A model generated the notes under the pieces. That model was not told where the DNA came from. It was given only the letters and a program-made list of their open reading frames with translations, and searched no databases. This document shows, piece by piece, positions 24,482-33,028 of a DNA stretch of 51,263 nt (position 1 is its first letter; each line of letters opens with the position of its first letter). Position numbers and translations under genes: made by a program. Location: contig CASGHK010000038.1 in the NCBI GenBank assembly GCA_949320185.1, positions 1 through 51,263 on the forward strand, written 5' to 3'. This stretch comes from an uncultured Methanomicrobiales archaeon. GTDB lineage: Archaea; Halobacteriota; Methanomicrobia; Methanomicrobiales; Methanospirillaceae.

Positions 24482-26401
24482 ATGCTGCAGAAGATGGCGA
24501 GCATCCTGGTGGTCGGCCCCCTTGAAGAGGCCGAGCAGATCGTGGATACGCTCTACCAGGAAGGGACCGTCCACCTGGTCGATCTGACCGCAGAGAGCCA
24601 GGCCCCCGGGAGCCGGCTCGTCCGGATCGACGAGGCACCGGTGATTGAGGTCGACCAGCTCCTGCTGAGGGTGAACGGACTCCTGACGCTGCTCCCAGGG
24701 GTTCGAGACGGAGCAGAGGGGGTTGAGGAGACTGCCAGTTCCCTCAGGGGACGACCCCTCCAGGAGGTTCTCGACGAGATCGACTCCAGGATCGGGGGGC
24801 TCGACACCGAGACGGTCGAACGAACGAACCGAAAGGCCGAACTTGAGCTGACGGCGATCACCCGGGAGCGGTATGCTCGCATCCTTCGCCGACTCCAGCC
24901 GATACAGGAGTCCCTGCAGGCCCTCGAGGGCTTCGAGATGTCAGTCCTCCTCCTGCAGAAGGAGTACGCCTACGTGCTGGACCAGGTGCTGCCGGTGCTC
25001 CGCGAGATCACGCACGACCAGATCGAGTACATCACGTCCGACATCGACGAGGAGACGATCGCCGCCATCACCATCTTCAACAAATGGTACTCTCGTGAGG
25101 TGCACACCTTTCTCTTTTCGCAGAACGTGAACGAAGTCCGGATCCCCGAGGACCTGGCATCCATGTCGATCGAGGACGCGCTCGGCACCATCGAGCAGCG
25201 CCGGGAAGCGGGCAGAGCGGAGATCCTGCGCATCGACGGGGAGTTGAGAGAACTCTCAGAGCGGCGTCGGCCGGAACTTCTGGGGATGCGACGGGTGCTC
25301 GAGGAGCAGCGCGACGAGCTCGCCGTCTTCTCCAGGTTCGCCCACACCGACTATACCTTCGTGGCGAAGGGGTGGGTCCCAAGGCGGTCGATCCCCCGAG
25401 CCCGGAACCGTCTCGACCGGATGTTCCAGGGACGGGTGGTCCTCTACGAGCGCAGCCCGTCCCCCGAGGAGATGAAGGACGCCCCCACCTGTTTCGCCAA
25501 CCCGGCATGGGCCCGGCCCTTCGAGTTCTTCGTCCGCCTCATGAGTCCTCCGCGGTACCTGGAGATCGATCCAATCCCCTTTACGGCCATCTTCTTTCCA
25601 CTCTTCTTCGGGCTCATCGTAGCGGACATCGGGTACGGCCTCTGCATTCTCGCTCTCGCCGCCGTCCTCCGGTCAAGGGCCGGCGCCCGCGACTGGCTCC
25701 GGGAACTTTCGACGATCTTCATCATCTCTTCGATTCCGACGATCGCATTCGGGTACCTCTTCGGCGAGTTCTTCGGCAACTTCGGCGAGGCGATGGGCTG
25801 GCTTCACCCAATCACCTTTGCCGGGGTGACATGGAACCGGATGGAGGCAATGATTCCGTTCCTGGTCCTCTCGATAGCGATCGGCGCGGTCCACATCTTC
25901 CTGGGACTGGGACTTGGCGTGGTGAACGCGGTGTCGGAGCACAACCGACGCCACCTCTGCGAAAAGTGCGGTATGATCGGGGTGATCTCGGGGACCATGC
26001 TCCTGATCCTCGCCCTGATCAGCATCGTCTCATCATCGCTCCTCGTGGTCGGCGGGATCCTGGTGCTCGTGGGCCTCCCCCTGCTGTTCTATGGGGGTGG
26101 TGTCCAGGGGGCGGTCGAGATCATGGGGACCATGGGCAACATCATGTCCTATGCCCGGATCATGGCGATCGGGATGGCGTCAGTGATGCTGGCTGTCGTT
26201 GCCAACGAGCTCGCCGGTGCGGTGGGCACCGTGCTGGTCGGGGGACCGGTTGCGGTCGCCCTCCACCTGATGAACCTGGTGATGGGCATGTTCAGCCCGT
26301 TCATCCAGTCCATCCGTCTCCACCTCGTCGAGTTCAACTCGAAGTTCTACCGGGGTGGAGGGCGTCCGTACCGCCCCTTCGGCTACCGCCCGGGTGAGTG
26401 A
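24482..26401 (+). CDS. atpI: A-type ATP synthase subunit I (a subunit)
   Basis: 639 residues. The N-terminal half (1-340) is the cytoplasmic part with two long helices (for example TVERTNRKAELELTAITRER) that contacts the peripheral stalks. The C-terminal half has seven or eight membrane helices. The segment MSYARIMAIGMASVMLA near residue 556-572 carries the essential arginine (in YARI) that faces the rotor carboxylate, and FGYLFGEFFGNFGEAMGW near 422-440 is the typical archaeal/V-type a-subunit loop. This subunit forms the ion half-channels. The stop is followed by a T-run, suggesting partial termination here. Confidence 0.95.
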   Translation: MLQKMASILVVGPLEEAEQIVDTLYQEGTVHLVDLTAESQAPGSRLVRIDEAPVIEVDQLLLRVNGLLTLLPGVRDGAEGVEETASSLRGRPLQEVLDEIDSRIGGLDTETVERTNRKAELELTAITRERYARILRRLQPIQESLQALEGFEMSVLLLQKEYAYVLDQVLPVLREITHDQIEYITSDIDEETIAAITIFNKWYSREVHTFLFSQNVNEVRIPEDLASMSIEDALGTIEQRREAGRAEILRIDGELRELSERRRPELLGMRRVLEEQRDELAVFSRFAHTDYTFVAKGWVPRRSIPRARNRLDRMFQGRVVLYERSPSPEEMKDAPTCFANPAWARPFEFFVRLMSPPRYLEIDPIPFTAIFFPLFFGLIVADIGYGLCILALAAVLRSRAGARDWLRELSTIFIISSIPTIAFGYLFGEFFGNFGEAMGWLHPITFAGVTWNRMEAMIPFLVLSIAIGAVHIFLGLGLGVVNAVSEHNRRHLCEKCGMIGVISGTMLLILALISIVSSSLLVVGGILVLVGLPLLFYGGGVQGAVEIMGTMGNIMSYARIMAIGMASVMLAVVANELAGAVGTVLVGGPVAVALHLMNLVMGMFSPFIQSIRLHLVEFNSKFYRGGGRPYRPFGYRPGE

Positions 26402-26444
26402 ATGGAGGGCGCTTCCTCTTCGAAGGGGGCCTGGCTGAACCATC

Positions 26445-26480
26445 AATTATTTTTTTGCGATAAGTTTTTATAATTATACT
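26445..26480 (+). promoter_or_regulatory. T-run followed by TATA box between atpI and atpK
   Basis: AATTATTTTTTTGCG (seven T, 26450-26456) is a probable archaeal terminator 50 bases after atpI. AAGTTTTTATAATTATAC (26462-26479) then provides a strong TATA candidate before atpK, with GGTGAG (26495-26500) as ribosome-binding site. The pair can split the operon into HI and KECFABD transcripts. Confidence 0.6.
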
Positions 26481-26505
26481 CTTATTGAACCATCGGTGAG
26501 TCTGA

Positions 26506-26721
26506 ATGGCAGGATGGGAGGTTCCAATCGGTGCCGCAATCGCGTTCGGCGCGGGGGCGATCGGCACCGCCATTGCTCAATCGCGCATCGGGCCTGCTGG
26601 TGCAGGCACGGTCGCTGAGAATCCCGAACTGGTGGGACCGATGATCATACTCCTCGCCATACCTGAGACCCTCGTCATTCTCGGTTTCGTGGTAGCGGCG
26701 ATGATCATCTTCATGATCTGA
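26506..26721 (+). CDS. atpK: A-type ATP synthase subunit K (c ring proteolipid)
   Basis: 71 residues, one two-helix hairpin, the unduplicated form. Helix 1 is IGAAIAFGAGAIGTAIAQ, the polar loop is SRIGPAGAGTVAENPE, and helix 2 is MIILLAIPETLVILGFVVAA. The ion-carrying carboxylate is Glu54 in IPETL. Gln25 in helix 1 and Thr55 next to the Glu are of the kind found in sodium-binding rings, but proton coupling cannot be excluded. Own promoter-like TATA box upstream, which fits the need for about ten copies per enzyme. Confidence 0.93.
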   Translation: MAGWEVPIGAAIAFGAGAIGTAIAQSRIGPAGAGTVAENPELVGPMIILLAIPETLVILGFVVAAMIIFMI

Positions 26722-26798
26722 CACGGGTAGCGCGATCGAACAGGGCGGGGCGGCGTCGGTCAACAGACGGCGTACGCCCCTCGCATGGGGGGTGAAGG

Positions 26799-27386
26799 AT
26801 GGCGTACGAGGAACTGATCGCATCGATGGAGAAGGATGCGGACCGCCGCATCCAGGAGGTGCGGCGGCAGACACAGACGACCATCGATGAGGAACGGGAG
26901 AATGTACGCAGGCATGCGGACGAACTCCAGAGACGGATTATCTCGGAGGGCGAGGCACGAATCGAGGTCGAACGGCACCAGCGGCTCTACCGGGCCCGCG
27001 AGGAGGTGAAGGCCAGACTTGCACGTCTTCGAGGAGAGTACGAGCAGCGGGTGATCGAGTCCGCCAAAGAGAGGCTCGCGGACGGACGAGGAGACGAAGG
27101 CTATTCCCGGGTGCTGGAACGTCTCGTGAACGAGGCGCTCGCGTCGCTCGGTGAGCCTGGTGGCAGGGTGCATGTCGACCCCAGGGATGAGAGAATGGCG
27201 CGAGAGATCCTTGCCCGCTCGGGCACGGCGGTGGAACTGATCGCCGACCTCTCCACCATGGGAGGAGCGGTTGTCATGTCGTCCGATGACCGGATCAGGA
27301 TCGACAACACGTTTGAGGCACGTCTGGTCCGTGCCGCCGAGGTCCACAGGCGGGCTTTCACACGCCGGTTGTTCGGGGAGGAGTGA
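26799..27386 (+). CDS. atpE: A-type ATP synthase subunit E
   Basis: 195 residues. The N-terminal ~110 residues are a charged helix (RRIQEVRRQTQTTIDEEREN, ERHQRLYRAREEVKARLARL) and the rest a globular alpha/beta domain ending LVRAAEVHRRAFTRRLFGEE, as in AhaE. It forms the peripheral stalk with subunit H and binds the top of the A3B3 head. Strong ribosome-binding site GGGGGGTGAAGG directly before the ATG. The TGA overlaps the ATG of atpC (TGATG). The 77-base gap to atpK is GC-rich with a small inverted repeat (GGCGTACGCC). Confidence 0.92.
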   Translation: MAYEELIASMEKDADRRIQEVRRQTQTTIDEERENVRRHADELQRRIISEGEARIEVERHQRLYRAREEVKARLARLRGEYEQRVIESAKERLADGRGDEGYSRVLERLVNEALASLGEPGGRVHVDPRDERMAREILARSGTAVELIADLSTMGGAVVMSSDDRIRIDNTFEARLVRAAEVHRRAFTRRLFGEE

Positions 27387-28435
27387 TGGACCAGGGATAC
27401 ATCAACGCCCGGGTGCGCGGAATGTACCGTTCCCTCCTCAGTCCCGACGAGCTCAGGGCCCTGTTGCTCAGACCGGACCTGGACACCCTCGTCGCAGAAC
27501 TCCGGAAGACCTCCTACCAGCGTGAGATCGAGACTGCCTGCATCCGGGGGTCGGGGATCACCTGCCTGGAGGCGGCACTCCGTTCGCACCTCGTCAGGAC
27601 CTGCCGGAAGATCCTCAGGATGTTCGGTGATGATAGAGCAGCGCGCTATGTTCGACTCTTTCTGAACCGCTGGGACGTCCACAACCTGAAGGCTATCCTG
27701 CGCGGCAAGAACATCCACTCCCCGGCCAACGAGATCCAGGAGTGCCTCGTGCCTGCGGGGACGCTCGACGAGGCGACTCTGCAGGAGCTCGTGAACCAGC
27801 CCGATGTCCGGGACGTCATCAACCTGCTCGCGACATGGAGGATCGACTACGCCCGGGCGTTCACCCCCCACATCGAGGAGTGGAGCAGATCCAGGGAACT
27901 CCTGGTCATGGAGCACGCCCTCGACCAGTACTACTTCGACTATGCCCGGATTGCTGTCCAGGGAAAGAGTGAGGAGGCTGTTGTCCTTCGCCGGCTTGTC
28001 GGGACCGAGATCGATGTCACGAACCTCAAGACCGTGATCACGTTCATCCGGGACGGGGTGCGGATCGAGGATGGCATCCATTTTCTGCTTGACGGGGGTG
28101 GGGCGCTGCCGAAAAAGGTCCTCGAGGGGATGATCCAGGACGGTACTCTCCCGGTTGCCCTGAAACGACTCGAGAGGACCCCGTATGCCTTTCTCATGCA
28201 CAGGTGCGAAGAGACACCGACGTGCGGGCCGCACTCGAACCTGATCAAGGAGCTCGACCGGTACCTGGTCCGCCAGGGTGCCTCGCTTTACCGATCCAAT
28301 CCCCTGAGCGTGACCGTCGTGATCGGGTTTCTCTACTTCTTTCTCGCAGAGGTGACCAACCTGCGGATCATCGCCCGGTGCCGGGATGCGGGCCTCTCCG
28401 ACGAGGAGCTGGAGGCGGAGCTGATCCATGTATAG
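27386..28435 (+). CDS. atpC: A-type ATP synthase subunit C (d-type central rotor cap)
   Basis: 349 residues, all-helical, close to the usual length. The start GYINARVRGMYRSLL and the repeated 'R-x-x-x-x-R-W-D-V-H-N-L-K-A-I-L' motif (near residue 90-110; a second copy near 210 as VTNLKTVITFIRDG) are characteristic of AhaC/subunit d, which sits as a funnel on the c ring and couples it to the D-F axle. ATG 27386 is preceded by GGGGAGGAG. The gene overlaps atpF by eight bases. Confidence 0.93.
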   Translation: MDQGYINARVRGMYRSLLSPDELRALLLRPDLDTLVAELRKTSYQREIETACIRGSGITCLEAALRSHLVRTCRKILRMFGDDRAARYVRLFLNRWDVHNLKAILRGKNIHSPANEIQECLVPAGTLDEATLQELVNQPDVRDVINLLATWRIDYARAFTPHIEEWSRSRELLVMEHALDQYYFDYARIAVQGKSEEAVVLRRLVGTEIDVTNLKTVITFIRDGVRIEDGIHFLLDGGGALPKKVLEGMIQDGTLPVALKRLERTPYAFLMHRCEETPTCGPHSNLIKELDRYLVRQGASLYRSNPLSVTVVIGFLYFFLAEVTNLRIIARCRDAGLSDEELEAELIHV

Positions 28436-28748
28436 GTTTCTGGTGCTGACGGACCCTGACACGGCAGCCGGGTTCCGAATGGCCGGTGTCGAGACACTGG
28501 AGGCGACCTCCCCCGACGAGGTCAAGGTTCTCCTCGCCTCCCTGATCCAGGACACAGAGACCGGGATCATCGCGGTCAACGAGGACTTCGTGGAGGGGCT
28601 GGATGAACGGCTGGCCGCGCGGATCGAAGAGTCCGCCCGGCCGATCGTGATCCCGATCCCCGGTAGGTCTCGCCGGGGAGGTGGCATGGCCGCGATCGAA
28701 CAGCTGCTTCGAAGAGCGATCGGATACAGCGTGGTATTGAGGCGATAG
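28428..28748 (+). CDS. atpF: A-type ATP synthase subunit F
   Basis: 106 residues, normal size. A Rossmann-like fold ([44 protein letters not shown]) with a C-terminal helix ([13 protein letters not shown]). It binds the central axle subunit D and modulates hydrolysis. It lies between atpC (eight-base overlap) and atpA (two-base gap), in the conserved archaeal order C-F-A-B-D. Confidence 0.92.
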   Translation: MYRFLVLTDPDTAAGFRMAGVETLEATSPDEVKVLLASLIQDTETGIIAVNEDFVEGLDERLAARIEESARPIVIPIPGRSRRGGGMAAIEQLLRRAIGYSVVLRR

Positions 28749-28750
28749 AG

Positions 28751-30490
28751 ATGCTCGAGGGAGAAGTAATCCGGGTCTCAGGGCCCGTGGTGCATGCAGG
28801 CGGCATGCGGGGGTCGAGGATGTACGACGTGGTCAGGGTGGGCGACGGAGCACTCACCGGCGAGGTGATCCGCCTCGACCAGGAGGTCGCCGTGATCCAG
28901 GTCTACGAGGACACGACCGGCCTCAAGACCGGCGAGGTGGTCGAGAACACCGGGGAGCCCCTGCGCGTGGAGCTGGGCCCCGGACTCCTCGCCTCTATCT
29001 TCGACGGGGTGCAGCGCCCTCTCCCCCTGCTCGTCAAGAAGAGCGGTGACTTCATCTCACGCGGTATCACTATATCGGCCCTCGACCACACGCGGCGATG
29101 GGAGTTCGAACCCTCTGTCCAGGTCGGCGCTGTCGTCGGACCAGGCGACGTCCTGGGGACCGTCCGCGAGTTCAACCTCGACCACCGGGTAATGGTGCCA
29201 CCTGATCTGCACGGGACCGTCGAGGAGGTGGCCGAAGGGGCGCTCACCGTCGACGATGCGGCCGTTCGACTCGACGGTGATCGGCCGGTGCGGATGAGCC
29301 AGGCGTGGCCAGTCCGGAAAGGACGACCCTACGGGCGAAAGCTCGACCCGACGATCCCGCTTCTCACGGGCCAGCGAATCTTCGACACGCTCTTTCCGAT
29401 AGCCAAGGGAGGCACCGCGATGATCCCCGGCGGCTTCGGCACCGGAAAGACGGTCTCTGAGCAGACTCTGGCGCGATGGGCGGACGCTCACGTGGTGGTC
29501 TACATCGGCTGCGGGGAGCGTGGGAACGAGATGACCGATGTCCTCACGGAGTTCCCCGAACTCCTGGACCCACGAACCGGCCGACCGCTCCTCGAGCGGA
29601 CGATCATGATCGCGAACACCTCGAACATGCCCGTCGCCGCGCGCGAGGCGTCCATCTACACCGGTATCACGATGGCAGAGTACTACCGGGACCAGGGGTA
29701 CGACGTGGCCCTCCTCGCCGACTCGACATCCCGGTGGGGCGAGGCGCTCAGGGAGGTCTCAGGTCGGCTCGAGGAGATGCCGGGCGAGGAGGGGTACCCG
29801 GCATACCTCGCCGCCCGTCTCGCGGCATTCTACGAACGAGCCGGACGGACCGCCTGCCTCGGCGCGGACAAGCGCACCGGCTCGATCACGGTCGTGGGCG
29901 CCGTCTCGCCCCCCGGAGGGGACTTCTCCGAGCCGATCACCCAGAACACGCTCCGGATCGTCGGCACTTTCTGGGCCCTTGACACGAACCTCGCCTACCG
30001 CCGGCACTTCCCGTCCGTCAGCTGGATCAAGTCCTACTCCCTCTACCTCGAGAGCCTTCGAGACTGGTTCACAACCTCGGTCTCCAGCGACTGGGGCCGG
30101 ATGCGGGACCGGACCATGTTCCTGCTCCAGAAAGAGGCCGAACTGCAGGAGATCGTGCAGCTCGTCGGGCCCGATGCTCTCCCCGAGAGCGAGAAGGCGA
30201 TCCTGGAGATCACACGGATGGTCCGGGAGGACTTCCTGCAGCAGAGCGCGTACAGCGCGAGCGATGCCTACTGTCCCATCGTCAAGCAGTTCATGATGTT
30301 GAAGGCAATCCTCAGCTTCTACGATGCCGCAGTCGCCGCGATGGGGCGAGGAATCCCCCTCCGCCAGGTGCTCGCCCTCCCGCAGAAGAACGAGATCGCC
30401 CGGATGAAAGAGCAGCTGGATGCGGATGCGATCGGGGACCTGATCGGGGCGATCGAGGCGGCAGCCTCAACCCTGGAGGCAGAGCGATGA
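28751..30490 (+). CDS. atpA: A-type ATP synthase catalytic subunit A
   Basis: 579 residues, full length. N-terminal beta barrel ([16 protein letters not shown]), the archaeal bulge or non-homologous region near residue 115-185, then the P-loop GGFGTGKT at 227-234, the catalytic-acid segment [11 protein letters not shown] near 256-266 and the Walker B-like [17 protein letters not shown] near 318-334. It makes ATP from the ion gradient in methanogens. No intein is present. The stop overlaps the ATG of atpB by four bases (ATGA). Confidence 0.97.
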   Translation: MLEGEVIRVSGPVVHAGGMRGSRMYDVVRVGDGALTGEVIRLDQEVAVIQVYEDTTGLKTGEVVENTGEPLRVELGPGLLASIFDGVQRPLPLLVKKSGDFISRGITISALDHTRRWEFEPSVQVGAVVGPGDVLGTVREFNLDHRVMVPPDLHGTVEEVAEGALTVDDAAVRLDGDRPVRMSQAWPVRKGRPYGRKLDPTIPLLTGQRIFDTLFPIAKGGTAMIPGGFGTGKTVSEQTLARWADAHVVVYIGCGERGNEMTDVLTEFPELLDPRTGRPLLERTIMIANTSNMPVAAREASIYTGITMAEYYRDQGYDVALLADSTSRWGEALREVSGRLEEMPGEEGYPAYLAARLAAFYERAGRTACLGADKRTGSITVVGAVSPPGGDFSEPITQNTLRIVGTFWALDTNLAYRRHFPSVSWIKSYSLYLESLRDWFTTSVSSDWGRMRDRTMFLLQKEAELQEIVQLVGPDALPESEKAILEITRMVREDFLQQSAYSASDAYCPIVKQFMMLKAILSFYDAAVAAMGRGIPLRQVLALPQKNEIARMKEQLDADAIGDLIGAIEAAASTLEAER

Positions 30491-31884
30491 AGCCTCTCGT
30501 CACCCGGGAGTACCGGACGGTCAGTTATGTCTCGGGCCCGCTGATCTTCATCGAACGGCCGATGCGGATCTCATATGGCGAGGTGGTCTCCATCATCCTT
30601 CCCGACGGGGAGGAGCGGACCGGGCAGGTGCTCGACATCTCGAGGGAGGTGGCGGTGGTGCAGGTCTACGAGGGGACGAGCCGCGTGGACGACCGGGACA
30701 CACGGGTCCGGTTCACGGGGGATCCGCCCCGCATCGACGTCTCGATCGAGATGCTCGGCAGGATCTTCGACGGGTTGGGACGCCCCCGGGACGGTAAGCC
30801 ACCCGTCCTCCCCGAGGAGCAGCCTGACATCGGCGGAATGCCGATCAATCCGTACGCACGCGACAAGCCGGCGGACTTCGTCCAGACCGGGGTCTCGGCC
30901 ATCGATGGGCTGAACACCCTGGTTCGCGGCCAGAAGCTGCCGATCTTCTCGGGCGCCGGCCTCCCCGCCAACCGTCTCGCCGCCCAGATCACCCGCCAGA
31001 GCCGTGTCCTCGACGAGGAGGGGAACTTCGCCGTTGTCTTCGCCGCGATGGGGATCACCTGGCAGGAGGCCTCCTTCTTCATGCAGGAGTTCGAGTCCAC
31101 GGGAGCCCTGGAACGGGTGATCTTCTTCTTGAACCTGGCCGATGACCCGACGATTGAACGGATCGCGACGCCACGCTGCGCCCTCACCGCTGCCGAGCAC
31201 CTCGCGTATACCCACGACCTGCATGTCCTGGTGATCATGACCGACATGACCAACTACTGCGAAGCGCTCCGAGAGATCTCGACCGCACGGGAAGAGGTGC
31301 CGGGTCGGCGAGGCTACCCGGGCTATATGTACACGGACCTCTCTTCCCTCTACGAACGAGCGGGCCGGATCACGGGACGACGCGGGTCGATCACCCAGGT
31401 CCCGATCCTGACCATGCCCGACGATGACATCACCCACCCGGTCCCGGACCTGACCGGCTACATCACCGAGGGGCAGATCGTCCTCTCGCGGGACCTTTTC
31501 CGCCGCGGGATCGATCCGCCGATCGACGTCCTCCCCTCGCTCTCCCGGCTGATGAGCCTGGGTATCGGCCCCGGCAAGACCCGCGAGGACCACCGGAACG
31601 TCTCTGACCAGGTCTACGCCTCGTACGCCTACGGGCGGGACCTCCGGAGGCTGGTGGCGATCGTGGGCGAGGAGGCATTGACAGACCTGGACCGGGCATA
31701 CCTCACCTTCGCCGAGCAGTTCGAGAACCAGTTCGTTTCGCAGCGGGGAGAGAACCGATCGATCGAACAGACCCTCGGTATCGGGTGGGACCTCCTTGCC
31801 GGCCTGCCCGTCGACGAGCTGAAGCGGATCGGACCCGAGATGATCCAGCGCTATCACCCTGCCCTTCGGGAGGAGACGCCGTGA
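30487..31884 (+). CDS. atpB: A-type ATP synthase regulatory subunit B
   Basis: 465 residues. Non-catalytic nucleotide-binding subunit alternating with A in the hexamer. The P-loop position is occupied by [16 protein letters not shown] near residue 154-169, lacking the GK(T/S), as expected for B. Other typical parts are [18 protein letters not shown], the tip [13 protein letters not shown] near 349-361, and a C-terminal helical domain. The ATG overlaps atpA; the stop TGA is contained in the GTGA start of atpD. Confidence 0.97.
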   Translation: MKPLVTREYRTVSYVSGPLIFIERPMRISYGEVVSIILPDGEERTGQVLDISREVAVVQVYEGTSRVDDRDTRVRFTGDPPRIDVSIEMLGRIFDGLGRPRDGKPPVLPEEQPDIGGMPINPYARDKPADFVQTGVSAIDGLNTLVRGQKLPIFSGAGLPANRLAAQITRQSRVLDEEGNFAVVFAAMGITWQEASFFMQEFESTGALERVIFFLNLADDPTIERIATPRCALTAAEHLAYTHDLHVLVIMTDMTNYCEALREISTAREEVPGRRGYPGYMYTDLSSLYERAGRITGRRGSITQVPILTMPDDDITHPVPDLTGYITEGQIVLSRDLFRRGIDPPIDVLPSLSRLMSLGIGPGKTREDHRNVSDQVYASYAYGRDLRRLVAIVGEEALTDLDRAYLTFAEQFENQFVSQRGENRSIEQTLGIGWDLLAGLPVDELKRIGPEMIQRYHPALREETP

Positions 31885-32549
31885 CGGCCGAACCGGTCAG
31901 GCCGACAAGAATGGAGCTGATCCGGAAGCGAGAGCAGATCCGGCTTGCCGAGCAGGGACGGGACCTCCTTCGGGAGAAGATGGACGCCCTGGTCCAGGAG
32001 TTCTTTCGGGTGATGAACGATGTCTCCGCCTCGCGGGAGGAGCTCGAGAGGAGTGCACGCATCGCCGACCGATCGCTCCTCATCGCCCAGGCAGTCGACG
32101 ACCCGGTGGCCCTCAAGTCCGCCTCCTTCGTGACCAAGCGCCGTATCCTCCTCGATATCGACACCAGGAGCATCATGGGGGTCCCCATACCGGTGATCGA
32201 GAAGAAGAGCCTGGCCCTGACCGTTCTCGAGCGCGGCTACAGTATCATCGGTACGAGTGGACGCGTCGACGAGGTAGCCGAGAAGTTCGAGGCCGAGGTC
32301 GACCTGATCATCGCGCTCGCCGAGACGGAAACCACCCTCCGCCGGATCGGCCACGAGATCCTGATGACACGCCGGAGGGTGAACGCGCTCGAACAGGTGA
32401 TGATCCCCGATCTCTATCGGGAGACGAAGTACATCAAGATCACGATCGAGGAGCGGGAGCGCGAGGACCTCTTCCGCCTGAAAAAGGTGAAGCGGATGCT
32501 CGACCGGCGCAAGAAGCAGTCACGGATTACCACGAGAGGGACGACCTAA
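31881..32549 (+). CDS. atpD: A-type ATP synthase subunit D (central axle)
   Basis: 222 residues from GTG 31881 (GTGA overlap with atpB, GGGAGGAG five bases upstream). The conserved opening [20 protein letters not shown] and the closing [20 protein letters not shown] are diagnostic; both form the long antiparallel coiled coil that rotates inside A3B3. Last gene of the operon. The end overlaps a convergent small gene by four bases, leaving no obvious intrinsic terminator between them. Confidence 0.95.
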   Translation: MTAEPVRPTRMELIRKREQIRLAEQGRDLLREKMDALVQEFFRVMNDVSASREELERSARIADRSLLIAQAVDDPVALKSASFVTKRRILLDIDTRSIMGVPIPVIEKKSLALTVLERGYSIIGTSGRVDEVAEKFEAEVDLIIALAETETTLRRIGHEILMTRRRVNALEQVMIPDLYRETKYIKITIEEREREDLFRLKKVKRMLDRRKKQSRITTRGTT

Positions 32550-32884
32550 ACCCGGGAGGCTCCTGACTGGAGGATCCTCACCACCTCGTCTCCTCGCCGG
32601 TTGACCGAGACGAGGTCGTCGCCCGACCATCGGCTGGTGTTCAGGATCCGTCGAACGTCGTCGTAGCTGAAGTCCTGGAACGGGATCCGGTCCCAGGTTG
32701 TGCAGTCGACACATGTCCAGGCCTGCCCGAGGAGCCGCTTGAGAGTCTCGATCTCCCGGCGATCGAACTCCGCCCATCGTGACCCCACGTGAGCCCGGAT
32801 CTTCTCGAGCGCCTTCTCGGCGCTCTTCTCCTTCGTCAGCTGGTAGATCCGCTGACCAATCTCGGTCCGTGAGACATCTGGCAT
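32546..32884 (-). CDS. Hypothetical protein with single CxxC
   Basis: 112 residues from ATG 32884, preceded by GAGGTGGTGAG; the frame continues to 32935 without homologous look. It has a helical N-terminal half (IGQRIYQLTKEKSAEKALEK, REIETLKRLLGQAW), then CVDC followed by TTWDRIPFQDFSYDDVRRIL. One CxxC pair could bind metal only in a dimer. I do not recognise the family. A good TATA box upstream (CTATATATCAC on the plus strand at 32924-32934) makes a real, separately controlled gene likely. Confidence 0.7.
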   Translation of the reverse strand: MPDVSRTEIGQRIYQLTKEKSAEKALEKIRAHVGSRWAEFDRREIETLKRLLGQAWTCVDCTTWDRIPFQDFSYDDVRRILNTSRWSGDDLVSVNRRGDEVVRILQSGASRV

Positions 32885-32921
32885 ACTCACCACCTCATCG
32901 GCGGACTGAGTATCGAATGTG

Positions 32922-32938
32922 CCCCTATATATCACTTT
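32922..32938 (-). promoter_or_regulatory. TATA box of the small CxxC protein gene
   Basis: The minus strand reads AAAGTGATATATAGGGG, a near-ideal archaeal TATA box centred about 46 bases before the ATG, allowing a 20-nt leader with the ribosome-binding site GGTGGTGAG. Confidence 0.65.
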
Positions 32939-33028
32939 AGATCCTTAAGGGTCCACTTCAGATCCCCTGGACCCACTCGGAGAGGGCACGGGGTCGGAGC
33001 CGGGCTGGGGACAGGGCCTGGAATCACA

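Noticed and set aside
27101-28687. 528-codon minus-strand frame across atpE, atpC and atpF.
   Set aside because: It crosses three overlapping, well-identified genes and is explained by GC-rich codon bias.
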